A DNA stretch of 64,000 nucleotides from Mangifera indica (Eukaryota; Streptophyta; Magnoliopsida; Sapindales; Anacardiaceae): positions 8,438,449 through 8,502,448 of the forward strand of contig NC_058149.1 in assembly GCF_011075055.1 (NCBI RefSeq), written 5' to 3'. The first letter of the stretch is position 1; the number at the start of each line of letters is the position of its first letter. The position numbers and the translations under genes are program-made. The notes beneath the pieces are model-generated. The model was not told the DNA's origin, did no database searches, and was given only the letters and a program-made list of their open reading frames with translations. This document shows positions 1 to 12,300 of this stretch, in pieces.

Positions 1-253
1 AAACCCTAGGGGGGAAATATTATTTTCTAAAACTTGGTCTAATGGGGAAATCATTAGTTTTTTTATTTAAAAGGGGAAAATGAGATAAAATTTTAGTTTA
101 TTTTTAATATTATATGCAAAATGATGATTTTGCCTTAAAACTAACACATTTAACAACTTATGGGTGAGTAAAAGAGTTTTTCAAAGTTAAAAGGTGAAAA
201 CTTAAAAAATGAGCAATCTTTAAGTGGGAATAAATCCTTTGGCCTTTATTAAT
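1..253. mobile_element. Right half of a fold-back MULE-type element, cut by the window edge
   Basis: The stretch reads like the right arm of the fold-back elements at 2289-3139 and 3397-4214. It has the same order of blocks: a GGGGGAAA-type block, 'ttagtttattttttaat', 'atgatgatttt', 'tgggtgag', then a terminal 'cctttggcc'. The terminal GGCC is at 241-244, so 245-253 would be its target duplication. The left arm lies outside the window and cannot be checked. Confidence 0.6.
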
Positions 254-663
254 TTATCAAAATATGTACAAAATGAAGTTGTTTTATAAGTTACAATATA
301 ATCATTTTCTTACTTAATAATATTTTTACTACAATATGGAAAAAGTACACCAAAACTTCTAATGCATAATGAAAAATTGAAGGTAAGCAAGTTAGGGTTC
401 GAGCTTTAGGCCAATTAATAAAATTGAAGTTTATGTTGATTGATTATATTTATCTGTCTAAGGAGATTATTATCGATATCGTCAACAAATATAAAATTGA
501 CATATCATATTGACAGACTTGGTAGGTAAAGAATTGGATAATACAATCATTGAGGGGTTCATTGGAAAGGTCATTTATGCTGTTATCAGATTATTACTAT
601 AATTTAGAGCTTGTTAATTCGAGTATCGTGATGCATATATAAACAGACGAGGAGCATTGCTTT
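254..663. other. Intergenic stretch, nothing recognised
   Basis: AT-rich DNA between the fold-back arm and the MULE transposase relic. The segment from about 540 may be the decayed upstream part of the transposase, but I cannot read convincing residues there. No ORF or RNA gene is seen. Confidence 0.4.
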
Positions 664-1345
664 CAGTACTTTTTCATGGCATTAGGTTGTTCCATCCGCG
701 CATTTCGGTGATATCTTTAACTAGTTATTTGCATTAATGCTGCTTTCTTAAAGAGTCAATATTTTTTACATTTATTTCTTGTTGTGGCCTTAAATGGTAA
801 TAATCAAATCTACCCAATAGCTTTCGATGTGGGAAAAAAGGAAGATCATTCAACGTGGTGTTAGTTCTTGACGAAGCTTAAATATTGCATTAGTAAAGTG
901 TCAGAGTTGATAGTAATCTCATATCAACATCACATTATATACTCTACAATGGTTGAGGTATTTCTAGATATACATCATAGATGTTATTGTCATCATCTTC
1001 TTTGTAACATGCGATCAAAAAACAAGCATAACTTACAAGTTGCATGTTTATACTGGAAAACAGTGAAAGCTTATATAAAGGCAAATTTCGAGGTCATGAT
1101 AAGATCTATTGATGAGATTCATTTTGCAGTGGGGGATTACCTACTTGAGGTGGGGTATCAATGATGAAATAGGACACATTTTTCAGGTAACAAGTATAAC
1201 ATATTGACAACCAACGTCACAGAGTCATTTAATATACTTGTTAGACATGTGCGAGGTTTACCCATTATGATACTAGCCAAAAAAGCTGAAAGTCAAAGCT
1301 ACCATCAAAACCTGTGGAAGGACTCAGGATTTCTCAAATTATGGG
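664..1345 (+). pseudogene. Decayed MuDR/MULE transposase fragment
   Basis: Conceptual translation in changing frames gives the landmarks of the plant MuDR transposase (MULE domain) in the right order. First comes 'FFMALGCSIRAF', then a region like 'DGNNQIYPIAF' near 795-830. The block 868-1164 carries 'SELIVISYQHHIIYS', then 'HHRCYCHHLLCNMR', 'YWKTVKAYIKANFEVM' and 'AVGDYLLEVGYQ'. Just after it is a frame-shifted 'AHFSGNKYNILTTNVTESF' and 'VRHVRGLP'. A functional copy would be one ORF; here it is broken by stops and frameshifts. No terminal inverted repeats of its own were identified. The neighbouring fold-back elements have MULE-type 9-bp target duplications, but this relic does not lie between a matched pair of their ends, so any parental relationship is only a possibility. 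Confidence 0.75.
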
Positions 1346-2279
1346 AATAGTAATTTCAAGAAAAATATGAGTGGGGATATGAATTTGTTTTGTTTATATA
1401 TGAGAGCATTTTAATTATTTTATGTTAATAAGGTGGGGATATGAATTTTTTTTGCTTATATATGAGCGCATTTCGATCATTTCATGTTAATATAGTATTT
1501 TTGCTTAAGTTAAACATAATTGGACAATTTTCTGAAACCCCTAATATTTAGGACAATTATTTAATTTCCCCATATTCAATAGCCAAAACGAATTGTTCCC
1601 ACAATCTCATATTCACGTTTAATGCGTCAAAATACTTATTCTCACTCAAATGTTGGTGGGGTTATTTCCTTCACAAGCTTGCAAGAAGACCTTTTCGATT
1701 GGGGAGAAAAGACTTTGAGTTGGAGGTTCCGATGATTGCAATCAGACCATAAGCATCTCATTTTTTTGTTGTATATCTTCAATAATCCCAAGGCATAATT
1801 GGTTAAAATATTGAAATATCTTTATATTTTATCAATATCTTTGTTTTGGGCTAACCTTAGATAAAAGAATTTTCAATTAAGCAACAGGGCATATATACGA
1901 TGCAAGGTTGTGTCTTCTTGAATATTAATCATCTCCCCTAGCAATAATCTTGTTTTTGAGTTTCCTCTTTTGGCAGATTCATCTAAGCACGATTTGAAAA
2001 GATAATGGTCGGAATGAGATACAACAGAGGGAGAGTTTGTTTGTGGAAGTTTGGATTATATTAAAGTGTTGTTATTGGGGTTGTTTGACTGGGAGATTCA
2101 TTGATCATGGAGAGTGTTTTGTTGTGTTGCTTAAACTTATGCACAGAAGGTGTTTGTCCTTATTCATGAGGGTATGTACACAAAATTCAATAAAAGACTA
2201 CAAGAGATTAAAAAAAAAGTGAAACCTAGGTTTATTACTTCTTATCAAATTTTTGTTTAAATTCAATATTATCTCTTAA
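1346..2279. other. Intergenic stretch, nothing recognised
   Basis: AT-rich sequence with only short, unsupported reading frames (for example a 61-residue frame at 2037-2222 with no recognisable domain). It may contain more of the decayed MULE. Confidence 0.4.
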
Positions 2280-3148
2280 TTTATTTTAGGTCAGAGAACT
2301 ATTTTCAAGTTTAGGTGTATTCTTAAAGTTATACCTGCAAGATTTAAAAAACCAAAAATCTCATCTATTTATTTAAAATCTTAGTTAGGATTAAGAGTAA
2401 AATCGTTATTTAATAAAATAATTTAAAAAACTAAAGTTTTATTACGTTTTTCCCTCTCAGTTTAAAAATCTTATAATTTTTTTTCCACCTAAAGTTAAAA
2501 AAATCAACATTTTCCCCCTAGGATTTGCAAACCATCGTCAGAAATGACCGTCTTCGACCGCGTTGGCTCTCCCTCTCAGCATATCTTTCCTTACTAATCA
2601 AATCCTAAGCATAGATGAAATTGATTTCCTCCAACAAAGATGAAATCATATTCCTCAAAGTATACAAAAACGACCATCGAAGGTCTTAGATGAAGATGAT
2701 GTGGGCATTTGAGACCTCTGACTATCGTCTTCGTCAACGAAGACGATTTCATCTTCGTCAACGAAGACGATTTCATCTTTGTCAGAGAAAATCGGTTTCA
2801 TTAGTGCTTGGGATTTGATCAACAAAGAGAGATAAACCAAGAGGGAGAGTCAACGCGGCCAGAGAAAGCGAAGTTTGCCGTCTCCAGTGACGATTTGCAA
2901 ATCCTAGAGGTAAAATATTGATTTTTCAAACTTTGAATGGAAGAAATTGTGAGATTTTCTAACTGAGGGGGGTAAAGGTAATAAAACTTTAGTTTTTAAA
3001 ATTTTTTTATTAAATAACAGTTTTACCCTTAACCCTAAGTGAAATTTTAAATAGATAGATGAAACTTTTGGCTTTTCAAATCCTACAGATGTGACTTTAA
3101 GAACATACCTAAACTTGGGTGGGAAATAGTCCTTTGGCCTTTATTTTA
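2280..3148. mobile_element. Fold-back MULE-type element (copy 2) with 9-bp target duplication
   Basis: The element body is 2289-3139 (851 bp), starting GGTC and ending GGCC. It is flanked on both sides by the identical 9-mer TTTATTTTA (2280-2288 and 3140-3148). The left half is an imperfect reverse complement of the right half: 'aagagtaaaatcgttattt' near 2392 mirrors 'aaataacagttttaccctt' near 3011. The 'ccctaggatttgcaaa' block near 2515 mirrors 'tttgcaaatcctagaggta' near 2892. The centre contains short direct repeats of 'cgaagacgatttcatctt'. A 9-bp duplication is the hallmark of the Mutator superfamily. No transposase is encoded, so it is non-autonomous. Confidence 0.8.
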
Positions 3149-3387
3149 TACACCCTCAAATATTACCACACAATTTAAGATTGAATTGTTGGTTATGAAC
3201 CATTTTGAGGTATATTTTAAATCGAATCAATCAGGGTGTTTTGATTAACTAATCCAATTGGATTGTCAGTTTTGTGTCTTTTTGAAGTTTTTGTCTTTTT
3301 AAATCATTTGGTTAGCTTATTAACGAAGGTGTACATTGATTCATGTTCAAATTCACATTATCACATACATAACAAAGTAGTATGTCA

Positions 3388-4223
3388 TATTTTATAGGCC
3401 AAATGACTATTTCCCACCCAAGGTATGCTATAATGACAAGTTTCCACCCTTTAACTATGGAAACACCAAATACCCACTCATGACCAGTTAAAAATAACGG
3501 TGGTAAGAGTAAAATCGTTATTTTCTCTATAATATTAAAAAATAAACTAAAATATAATCCATTTTTACCCCCCTAAACTTTGAAAACTAAAATTTTCCCC
3601 CAGCCTAAGTTTTAAAAAATGGCAGTTTCACCCTAAGGTTTGGTTTTGAAATCTCCGACGACCTCTTCGGCTCCATTGCCGACAGCCTCTCCCTCTCGAG
3701 ACATCCTCTCCTTCTGGCGATCTCTTTCCTCCCATTTGGAGGGCCGATCAGCGTCGGAGACGCCTTGGGAGACGAAGACGAAGTCGTCGTCTTCGTCTGG
3801 GAAGACGAAGAACTTCGTCTTCCCCGATGAAGTTCTTCGTCTCCCAAGGCATCTCCGACGTCGATTGGCCCTCCAAATGGGAGGAAAGAGATCGCCGGAA
3901 AGAGAAGATTTCTTAGGATGGAGAGGTCGTCGGCAATGGAGCTAGAGAGGTCGTCGGAGATTTCAAAACCAAACCCTAGGGTGAAACTGCCATTTTTTAA
4001 AACTTAGGCTAGGGAAAATTTTAGTTTTCAAAGTTTAGGGGGGTAAAAATGGATTATATTTTAGTTTATTTTTTAATATTATAGAGAAAATGACGATTTT
4101 ACTCTTACCACCGTTATTTTTAACTGGTCATGGGTGGGTATTTGGTGTTTCCATAGTTAAAGGGTGGAAACTTGTCATTATAGCATACCTTGGGTGGGAA
4201 ATAGTCATTTGGCCTATTTTATA
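3388..4223. mobile_element. Fold-back MULE-type element (copy 3), near-perfect hairpin
   Basis: The body 3397-4214 (818 bp) runs from GGCCAAATGAC to GTCATTTGGCC. It is bordered by a perfect 9-bp direct repeat TATTTTATA at 3388-3396 and 4215-4223. The two halves are almost exact reverse complements over nearly their whole length, with the axis near 3805. The mirrored blocks include 'ccacccaaggtatgctata' and 'tatagcataccttgggtgg', and 'aaatctccgacgacctct' and 'gaggtcgtcggagattt'. The two opposing reading frames at 3605-3945 are by-products of the palindrome. Good arm identity suggests a recent insertion or ongoing gene conversion. Confidence 0.88.
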
Positions 4224-6239
4224 TTGTATTCTCAATTTAAAAATAATTTCATATATCACTGTTAATTTTATATCACTGCAAAACTCTTAAGACCATGGTG
4301 AATTTAAGAATAGTCAATTGATTATATCCATTCTTGTTAATGCCCAAGCATGAGTGAAACAAACAAAAAAAACATTATCAAATTTGACCATGTTTAACTT
4401 AGAATACCATTCAGAAAAATTTGAAGAATAGTCAAAATACATTCAGATATTAAAATATTGAAAATACTACTTTTTAATACTGAAAATACCATTTTCAAAA
4501 TGGACAATAATTAAAATACGAGAATTATTCAGCATTACCAGTCGCCGGAACTAGTCGTCAATGTTCCGTTGGTTGGATGCAATAATATTCCAAATATTCA
4601 ACCGTCATCAATCAAAATACAACAAATACTCAACAAATATTCCAAATATTCAGCCTTACCAGTCGTCAATGTTTGCAGTAAGAAGAAATTCCGTTGGCTG
4701 GATGCAAGAATTATTTTCGGCAAGAAGAGCTGAATTATTCCGTCGGCTGGATGCAGGAATTTCTGTCGGCAGGTCATTTCATAGTTCACAGTGTAGAATG
4801 TAAAAATTTTTTAAGAGGTTGGATACGTTTTGTTTAGGGTTGCTAGAGTTGGTTTCCTTTTCGTGCGTTGTTTAGGAAATATTTTCGAGGATTTGCTTTC
4901 ATTTTGCAGATTACACTAAACCGGCCCAAGAGTGAACCGGCCAAAACACTGAACCGGAGACCAACAATTGGTTTATCTGTGATTCGATCTGAAAAATTAA
5001 TAAAAACGGTTTTTTCTTCCGTTGGATCTACTTAAGCCATCGGTTCATGATCTGGTTGGTCCGATTCAGTTTTTAAAACCTTAGTTGGCACATAACAAAT
5101 TTTTTCTATCTTATATTAAATAATTAAAATATTAATTTTTTAATTTTATAAAAAAATGGAGTTGAGGATCTGCATTAATAAAAAGTATAGTAATAAATCA
5201 GTTATTTAACTTTAAATTAATAAAATGTACTGATAAAATTAAATAATAGGTAGATATTTAATTTTTTTAAATTATGTAATGAAAAATGTACTAATAAAAT
5301 TATGTGTATTTATTATAAATATATAAATATTTTTATATTTATATATATTATTATATAATTAAATATTATTCTATTTTTAATTTAAAATTAATCAATTATA
5401 TAATAATATATATATATATTTATATCAAAAATAAATATATATAATTTTATTATTAATTTAATGGGTTCATTGGCTTAAGCCGTGATTAGTAAAAAATATT
5501 ATTCTATTACGATAAACGAGGACCAAAGATGAGCACTTAGATGCTCACTTGACAGACTCCATAATTAAGTCTGAAGCCAAGAATTTACTTTGGAATCTTG
5601 GAGTTTGCATAATCCCATTTAAACTCTAAAATGTTTGATTTAGATTAGTTATAAAATGATTTTATTAGGATTAATAAATTTTAAAAAAATAGTTTTTAAT
5701 TTAGATTATGATTTGGGTAATTTTTTTATTAAATCAGATTATAAATTATATTATTTTAAAATACATATATATAATTATATTTAACATAATTTTTTAATAA
5801 ATAATTAAGTATATAATTTATTTTATTGTTTTTTTTGTATGTATATAATAATTATAATTCTAATTATTATCTCCAAATAATCCTCCAAACAAAAAGGCAA
5901 AAGCAGTTAACAAAGCCTCTAAACATTACCCACCAAAAAAACAAAAGGTAGCATTCAGCTTTCACTTTGCAAACATAATTCCAGCATAAAATGCGAATCA
6001 GACGCCTTACGTAATTCCACTGGCCTTTACTATATTCCAAGCATAATTCCAGTTTCCATCTCACCTTAACAGCCCCCCTTCTCGCCAACTGTGCCTCAGA
6101 AATCACTTCCTTCTGGCTATTTTCTTCCGCAAAACACCACTTCAGGTGAAGAGAAAATAATTTAACAGTACTTTTCACCTGGGTTTTCTCCTTTTTTTTT
6201 TTTTGGGTTCTATAGTGGAGAACGAGTGTTAGTACGGTG
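4224..6239. other. Upstream region of the MGDG synthase gene; AT-rich, MITE-like pieces
   Basis: 4500-4800 holds degenerate internal repeats of 'tggatgcaa' and 'ccaaatattca'. 5100-5480 is extremely AT-rich, with runs of 'tatatatt' that resemble the AT-rich palindromic pieces elsewhere in the window. 5630-5885 begins 'aatgtttgatttagatta' and ends 'taatcctccaaaca', weak inverted ends of a kind seen in plant MITEs. The last ~370 bp is less AT-rich and probably holds the promoter and 5' UTR of the gene at 6240. Reading 5820-6239, I saw no phosphate-starvation P1BS site (GNATATNC). Confidence 0.4.
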
Positions 6240-8733
6240 ATGGCGGTGGCCACGCCGAAGAAGGCTATTTCGATTATAGAGAAGGTGTGGAAGAAAGTCT
6301 ATGGGAATTATAGCACCAGTAGTGGTGGCGGAAGTCGTCAGAATAAGAGGTGTTCGTCTGAAAGTAAGGTTGATTTATATGAAGATGATGATGAGACCAC
6401 CATGGAGCTCATGCAGATTGGTGCTGAAAGGGCTAAAAATGTGTTGATTCTTATGAGTGATACCGGTGGAGGCCATCGGGCTTCTGCTGAAGCCATTCGT
6501 GACGCTTTCAAGATTGAGTTTGGCGATGAATACCGGGTAAATTTACCTTTTTTGTTTCCTTCTTCATCTCTTTTTTTCTGTTTCTTCAGCCATTTTGTTT
6601 ATTCATTGCTTTTAGTTTTCTTCGCGTGAAGTTTCAAGATATTTTACTTTCTCTATTGTTTCATATGGAGGTTGGAGGAATTTATCGGTTTAATTCTTTT
6701 TATTTCAAGATCGTCCAGTCTCTTATAATTTTGATTTTTTTGATTGGCATGGCGTTGTTTCAGATATTTGTGAAGGATGTTTGGAAAGAATTCGCGGGGT
6801 GGCCATTAAATGACATGGAGAGATCATACAAGTTCCTAGTGAAACATGGACAGTTGTGGAATGTAGCATTTCATAGTACATCTCCTAAATGGATTCATGG
6901 CTGCTATCTCGCCGCCATAGCCGCCTACTATACCAAGTATGTTCTTCTTTCAACAACACTTTCTTTACCTTAGAGAAATTTCATTGCTTGTTGCTGACCT
7001 GCAATCTGTTTGAAGATTATTATCTTTATAGTTTAGTATTATATGTCTAGATATTTTTGTCTTTTAACCAGCCCGTATTAAAATATGAATCCTGCAATTG
7101 AATATTGGAAGCTTTCATGACTTCATTAAGCATTTCTTTTTTTAATCCCATTTCGCTTTAACTTTTGTATTTGTCCTCTTTCATGGAAACGCCTCTTATT
7201 ACCCACTTGAAACTTGACCAACTGTAGAGAGGTAGTTCTTGTGCAAGAATTATTTATTGGAAAGATGAACCATTTCATAGGCTGAATATTTGAATTTTGT
7301 TGTATTGCCTGATTGAAGGGAGGTGGAGGCTGGTTTAATGGAGTACAGGCCAGACATTATCATTAGTGTTCATCCTTTGATGCAACATATTCCTCTGTGG
7401 GTTCTTAAATGGCAAGGTCTACAGAAGAAAGTAATTTTTGTCACGGTTATTACAGACCTTAATACCTGCCACCCCACATGGTTAGTTGTTGAAACCATTT
7501 CTCTTCTTCTTCTGTCCTTGAATAATATCATGCCATATATGTTGACATTGAGTTTGGTAAAAGGTTTCATCCTGGGGTCAATAGATGCTACTGCCCATCA
7601 CAGGAGGTAGCCAAGAGGGCTTTACTAGAAGGCCTTGAAGATACTCAAATTCGCGTTTTTGGCTTGCCCATTCGACCTTCTTTCGTCACTGCAGTTCTTT
7701 CCAAGGTGGTTGATTCAATTCATTTACATACATTTTTTGCCTTACAGAGGTATCTGTTATGTATTCTTGCTAAGTTGAAATCTAGCTCTAATTTAGTTTA
7801 TTTGGTTATTCTTTAGGATGATTTGCGACAAGAACTTGAAGTGGACCCCAACTTACCAGCAGTGTTACTGATGGGAGGTGGTGAAGGGGTGGGTCCTGTG
7901 AAGAAAACTGCTATGGCTCTGGGAGAATCTCTGTTTGATAAAGAAAATGGGAAACCAATCGGGCAGTTGATTATCATATGTGGCCGTAATAAAACTCTAG
8001 CCTCTACACTGCAATCCGAGGAATGGACAATCCCAGTTAAGGTAACTGCTTTCTAATTGAACCCATCAGATAGAAGAAATATATTTTTTTCTTTTTGGGT
8101 AAGTAGAAGACATATAATTGCCTAGGCATGTGTTGAACAATTAATTTTCGCTGTTGCAGGTTAGAGGATTCGAGACACAAATGGAAAAATGGATGGGGGC
8201 TTGTGACTGCATAATTACTAAGGTATTGTTAGAAAGATCATGTCTTGATAGTTCCATAAATTATGTCAAGTAATTCAGACTAAAAAATCTGTCGAACTCT
8301 GTTTTACAGGCTGGACCTGGTACAATTGCAGAGGCATTCATCAGGGGGCTTCCTATTATCCTCAATGACTACATCCCCGGACAAGTATGCAATCAATGTT
8401 TTGTAACACAATTAAGCATCGTATCAATTTTCAAGCTCATGACTAAGCTTGTTCCTTCATTTGGCCATACAGGAAAAGGGCAACGTACCATATGTAGTAG
8501 ACAATGGGGCTGGTGTTTTCACCAGAAGTCCAAAGGAAACAGCTCAACTGGTGGCAAAATGGTTCAGCACCAAGACAGATGAACTCAAGAGAATGTCAGA
8601 GAATTCAATCAAACTTGCGCAACCAGAAGCAGTCTTCAACATTGTCAAAGACATCCACAAACTTGCTGGGCAACGAGGCCCTCTACCCGCTGTTTCTCAT
8701 ATGTCAACATCTTCATTCACAAAATTTAATTAA
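6240..8733 (+). CDS. Monogalactosyldiacylglycerol synthase, type B (MGD2/MGD3-like)
   Basis: Transfers galactose from UDP-galactose to diacylglycerol to make MGDG, the main plastid galactolipid. Type-B enzymes act at the outer plastid envelope and are known for lipid remodelling, especially under phosphate shortage. Eight exons with consistent phases: 6240-6536, 6764-6936, 7319-7480, 7564-7705, 7817-8041, 8160-8222, 8310-8384, 8473-8733. They give 465 residues, the normal type-B length. The N-terminal domain has [13 protein letters not shown] (GGGH at residues 76-79). The C-terminal GT28 domain has LLMGGGEG near 276-283, [10 protein letters not shown] at 355-364, and [19 protein letters not shown] across exons 7 and 8. 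The start is the first ATG of the conserved frame. The short N-terminus has no long transit peptide, which separates it from type-A MGD1. No stops or frameshifts. I cannot say whether it is the MGD2 or MGD3 lineage. Confidence 0.95.
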
Positions 8734-8984
8734 TTAGACATCTTCAGTTCTTATATGACTAAGTTCTCCCATTAGAATGCCCATGTACAGTCAGTTCACA
8801 TCATCATTCTTTGCCAGTAGATCAGTCTCTTATTTTTGCTAGGTTTGGCATTGTTTTAGGGTATCTTTGGAGAAGTTAGAATTGTTGTGAAATATAATAA
8901 TGTATTTTTATGCCAATGTTACTTTGAAAGGGAAGGGGAATACAAAAGAAAAAGAAAAAGTTGTCTTACAATATAACTTTTAGT

Positions 8985-9348
8985 TGTTCTTTGAATGTAA
9001 GAAGTTTGCTTTTCTTAAGAAAGAGACAAGTGAAATGGTTAGTTAAAAGCTAAGTAGAAAACCCCATTGGACTAAGGCCAAGCTCACTACGTTAGCATCG
9101 TTTCACACTCAAAGATGGAGGTTTTTACTGGGACACCACAAGTTTTGGAATGGAGCCCTTACCCTTTGTTCTTTGAATGTAAGAAGTTTGCTTTTCTTAA
9201 GGAAGAGACAAGTGAAATGGTTAGTTAAAAGCTAAGTAGAAAACCCCATTAGACTAAGGCCAAGCTCACTACGTTAGCATCATTTCACACTCAAAGATGG
9301 AGGTTTTTACTGGGACACCACAAGTTTTGGAATGGAGCCCTTACCCTC
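8985..9348. repeat. Two-copy tandem repeat, 182-bp unit, downstream of MGDG synthase
   Basis: 'tgttctttgaatgtaagaag' starts at 8985 and again at 9167. The two 182-bp units (8985-9166, 9167-9348) are nearly identical, with only a few substitutions such as aagaaagagac against aaggaagagac. The repeat starts about 250 bp after the stop codon, so it may lie in or just beyond the 3' UTR. No coding potential is seen. Confidence 0.9.
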
Positions 9349-12300
9349 TTGGAATTGACAGATATTTGTCCAAAGTTAATTCAATTATAAGGGAGCAAGT
9401 GTAATATTCTAAAACCTACTATGGGTCTCTTTTCTCTCAAGGGATCTCAAGGGTGTCCATGAGAATGCTCCTTCAAGATACATAATAGGACATAAGCCGT
9501 GGATTAAATGGATCCCACTTGTTATTTTAGAAACATTATGATGTAATTGAGAGGACACTTCCAAGTCAATTAAATTTGATGTAAACTTGTGTAAGAGTGA
9601 TTGTATAACACGGTTCCAATACCTTACAAATTGAGGAAATAACCGAAGTGACGCCAAAGGCAAACTGAGCTATTGGAATGGCAGCATGTAGAAGAAAGCT
9701 TCAATCTCTACAGAGAATAAATGGTCAACCACTCCAAGGCTGATGCCAACATTTAACTAACTAGAGAGCCAACCATTAAGATTCCTCAAATCTAAGGATG
9801 TAGAGTTGTCATCTCAACAATGACAACTTAAAAAAAAATCCATGTGAGTAAAAATCTCTTTGTTTGTATGGGGGATAAGTCATGGTAATCATGAGGACGT
9901 TTGATTAAAAACTTAAAAAGATTAATCTAATATTTTATTTTTTATTATTTATATTATTTTATTTAATTGATAAATAATAAAAATTTTCAATAATATTTTA
10001 TTATCAATGATGATATGATACATAATATAAAAGATAATCTAATTATTTTCACAAACTTAGGTATTAAAAAATTACCTATATCATTTTGATTTTATTATAA
10101 CTATATCTTTATTTATTAATTTTTTTAGAGTAAAAATACTCTTATTTTCAATTAATATAACAAATAACATAAAAAAATATTTTAGAATAATTAAACCTAA
10201 GGGCATTTAAGTAAAACAGTATACTAGAATTCTTTTATTACCTTTAACTAAACACAATTATTAATTATACCTACTCATTTTTATCAAAGTTTATCAAATA
10301 TAATAATAACTTATACCCAATAATCCTCAAACTAATATATCTTTAAGGTAATTTTTCAATTTTAGTAATAAAATATTTCTCAAACCAAACACTCATAAGT
10401 ATTCTTATCTTAGCCAAATGACAATTTCATACACAATGTTTGATGAAATGATATATTCTTATCTTTCAACTTTGAAAAAGCTAATTTTTCACTTATCTAT
10501 CAAAATAAAGCGTTAGTCTTAATAATCGAAAGGTGTTTCTGTCATTTTATTCAAATATTATAATAGAAGTGTAATTAACATTCATTATGTCCCAGAGATT
10601 GAAAATATTATAATGACACTCTTATCTGCTTGAATTGTGAAAAATATTATAGGGCATAAATATCTTCTTTTTTTTTAACTAACTAGGGAGAAATGAATAC
10701 TTTTTTCTTATCTTGTTTCAGAAATTATCATATACATCTCTATATATATTGAAAATATCTTACTCTTAACAGTTTGTAAGATGACATTTATACTTTTAAT
10801 TTCTTGTGTTCTGTCCAGTTATTTGGGTTGTAAATATCATTTTTGAAAATATGGAATGGCATATTGAAATTTTAAAAGTTCAAAAACATCCTAAATTTTT
10901 TTCAATTTTCAAAACCACCCTTAAAATTTTCAAAAATTATAGTTTATCCTCAAATATGAGATTACACTATTGGTTGTTTTGTGATTCTTAAACTAATAAA
11001 TACAACAATGGAATATGTGTATAACATTAAAACTTCAATCACAAAACAACCCTTATAGGACTTGAGGGCTATTATACATATAAAAAGAGGGTTTTAAAAA
11101 CCAAACCTACGTTTGAAGGCTCTTACATATAGAGTTTCACCCTAGATTCATTCCAAACTCTTCCATAGCACTCTACAATGTAGTAGGGTCTATAATCGTT
11201 CACACGAAGACAACTACAAACACACAAGTTAGAAGCTCTTGTGATTTCTAAATCAATTTGAATTGGCGAATGGATTATGAAAGTTTTGAAAAAAAATTTC
11301 CTCCTTATAAAAGTGTGGGATGGTTAGGGTTATCAAAAAAAATTTCAAAGTTTATGAAAATGTCTCAATTTATATAAGACATATCATAGCCCTAATGGAC
11401 TCTTTGTATAGTCCACCCATAAACTTAGGTCATTAATACTTTGGGTCCAATCCTTTATTAAATATTAATTTGGCTCATTAATATTTATTCCTAAATATGG
11501 AGACATATTTTTTGAAATCTAAACTCATCATCTTTGGGATACCCCTTAGGTGATCCACACTCTATGCACTCAAACCATAATCTAAATTCTACAAATTGCA
11601 TTTCAACCCCTAAACTTTAGGATTATTACTATTTGACCCCTAAGATCTTATAATAAATAAGACATCCATCATGATATGATTAAATCCACGTTAGTAATTA
11701 ATAGAACTTCAAATCACATTGTTCAAGTTTGATTTTTTTTATATGTAATTAATTCACAACCTTATAATCATGACTATCAACTTTTTATTGTGTGTGACCT
11801 ATAGGTTTTTTATCATGTTAGAAGCTTGTGATTAATCTACCATCAACTATCCATTTATTCACAAACCATGAGCAATTTCTAATATGACATCATGGCTACG
11901 TAACCAATAAAGAATCAACAAAAAACTTATGTTAACCTTTCAATTGCTTGGTTATCGTTCATTCAAATCTTTTCATAAATTGATATCACATCAAGGCTAA
12001 AGTATAGAATTAATGTCTACCTTAGGTTATCCTTGATATAAATGGTTAGTTAATTAAGCAAGGATCAAGTTAACATTGGATTGGGTGCCAACCCGTACCC
12101 ATTGTGACCATAGATTTTAGTTTATTGTGATAAACGGTGCATGAGATGTGTTCTCGTATCTAAGAGTAATGAATCTTTTGTTAGTTCATCATAACCTCGC
12201 TATATTTTTCAACATAGCTAACCACTATTGTTCTGATAACCTTTTGAAAAATGCCACTTTAGGCTAGGGTCAAACTAAGGCAATTGATGCACAAGACATT

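Noticed and set aside
3605..3945. Two overlapping opposite-strand reading frames of 80 and 101 residues
   Set aside because: They lie at the centre of a near-perfect palindrome. Opposing frames with mirrored content are expected there, and neither has a recognisable domain.
5820..6239. Phosphate-starvation element (P1BS, GNATATNC) expected for a type-B MGDG synthase
   Set aside because: I looked for it in the proximal upstream region and found none; 'gtatataa' fails the last position. It may lie elsewhere.
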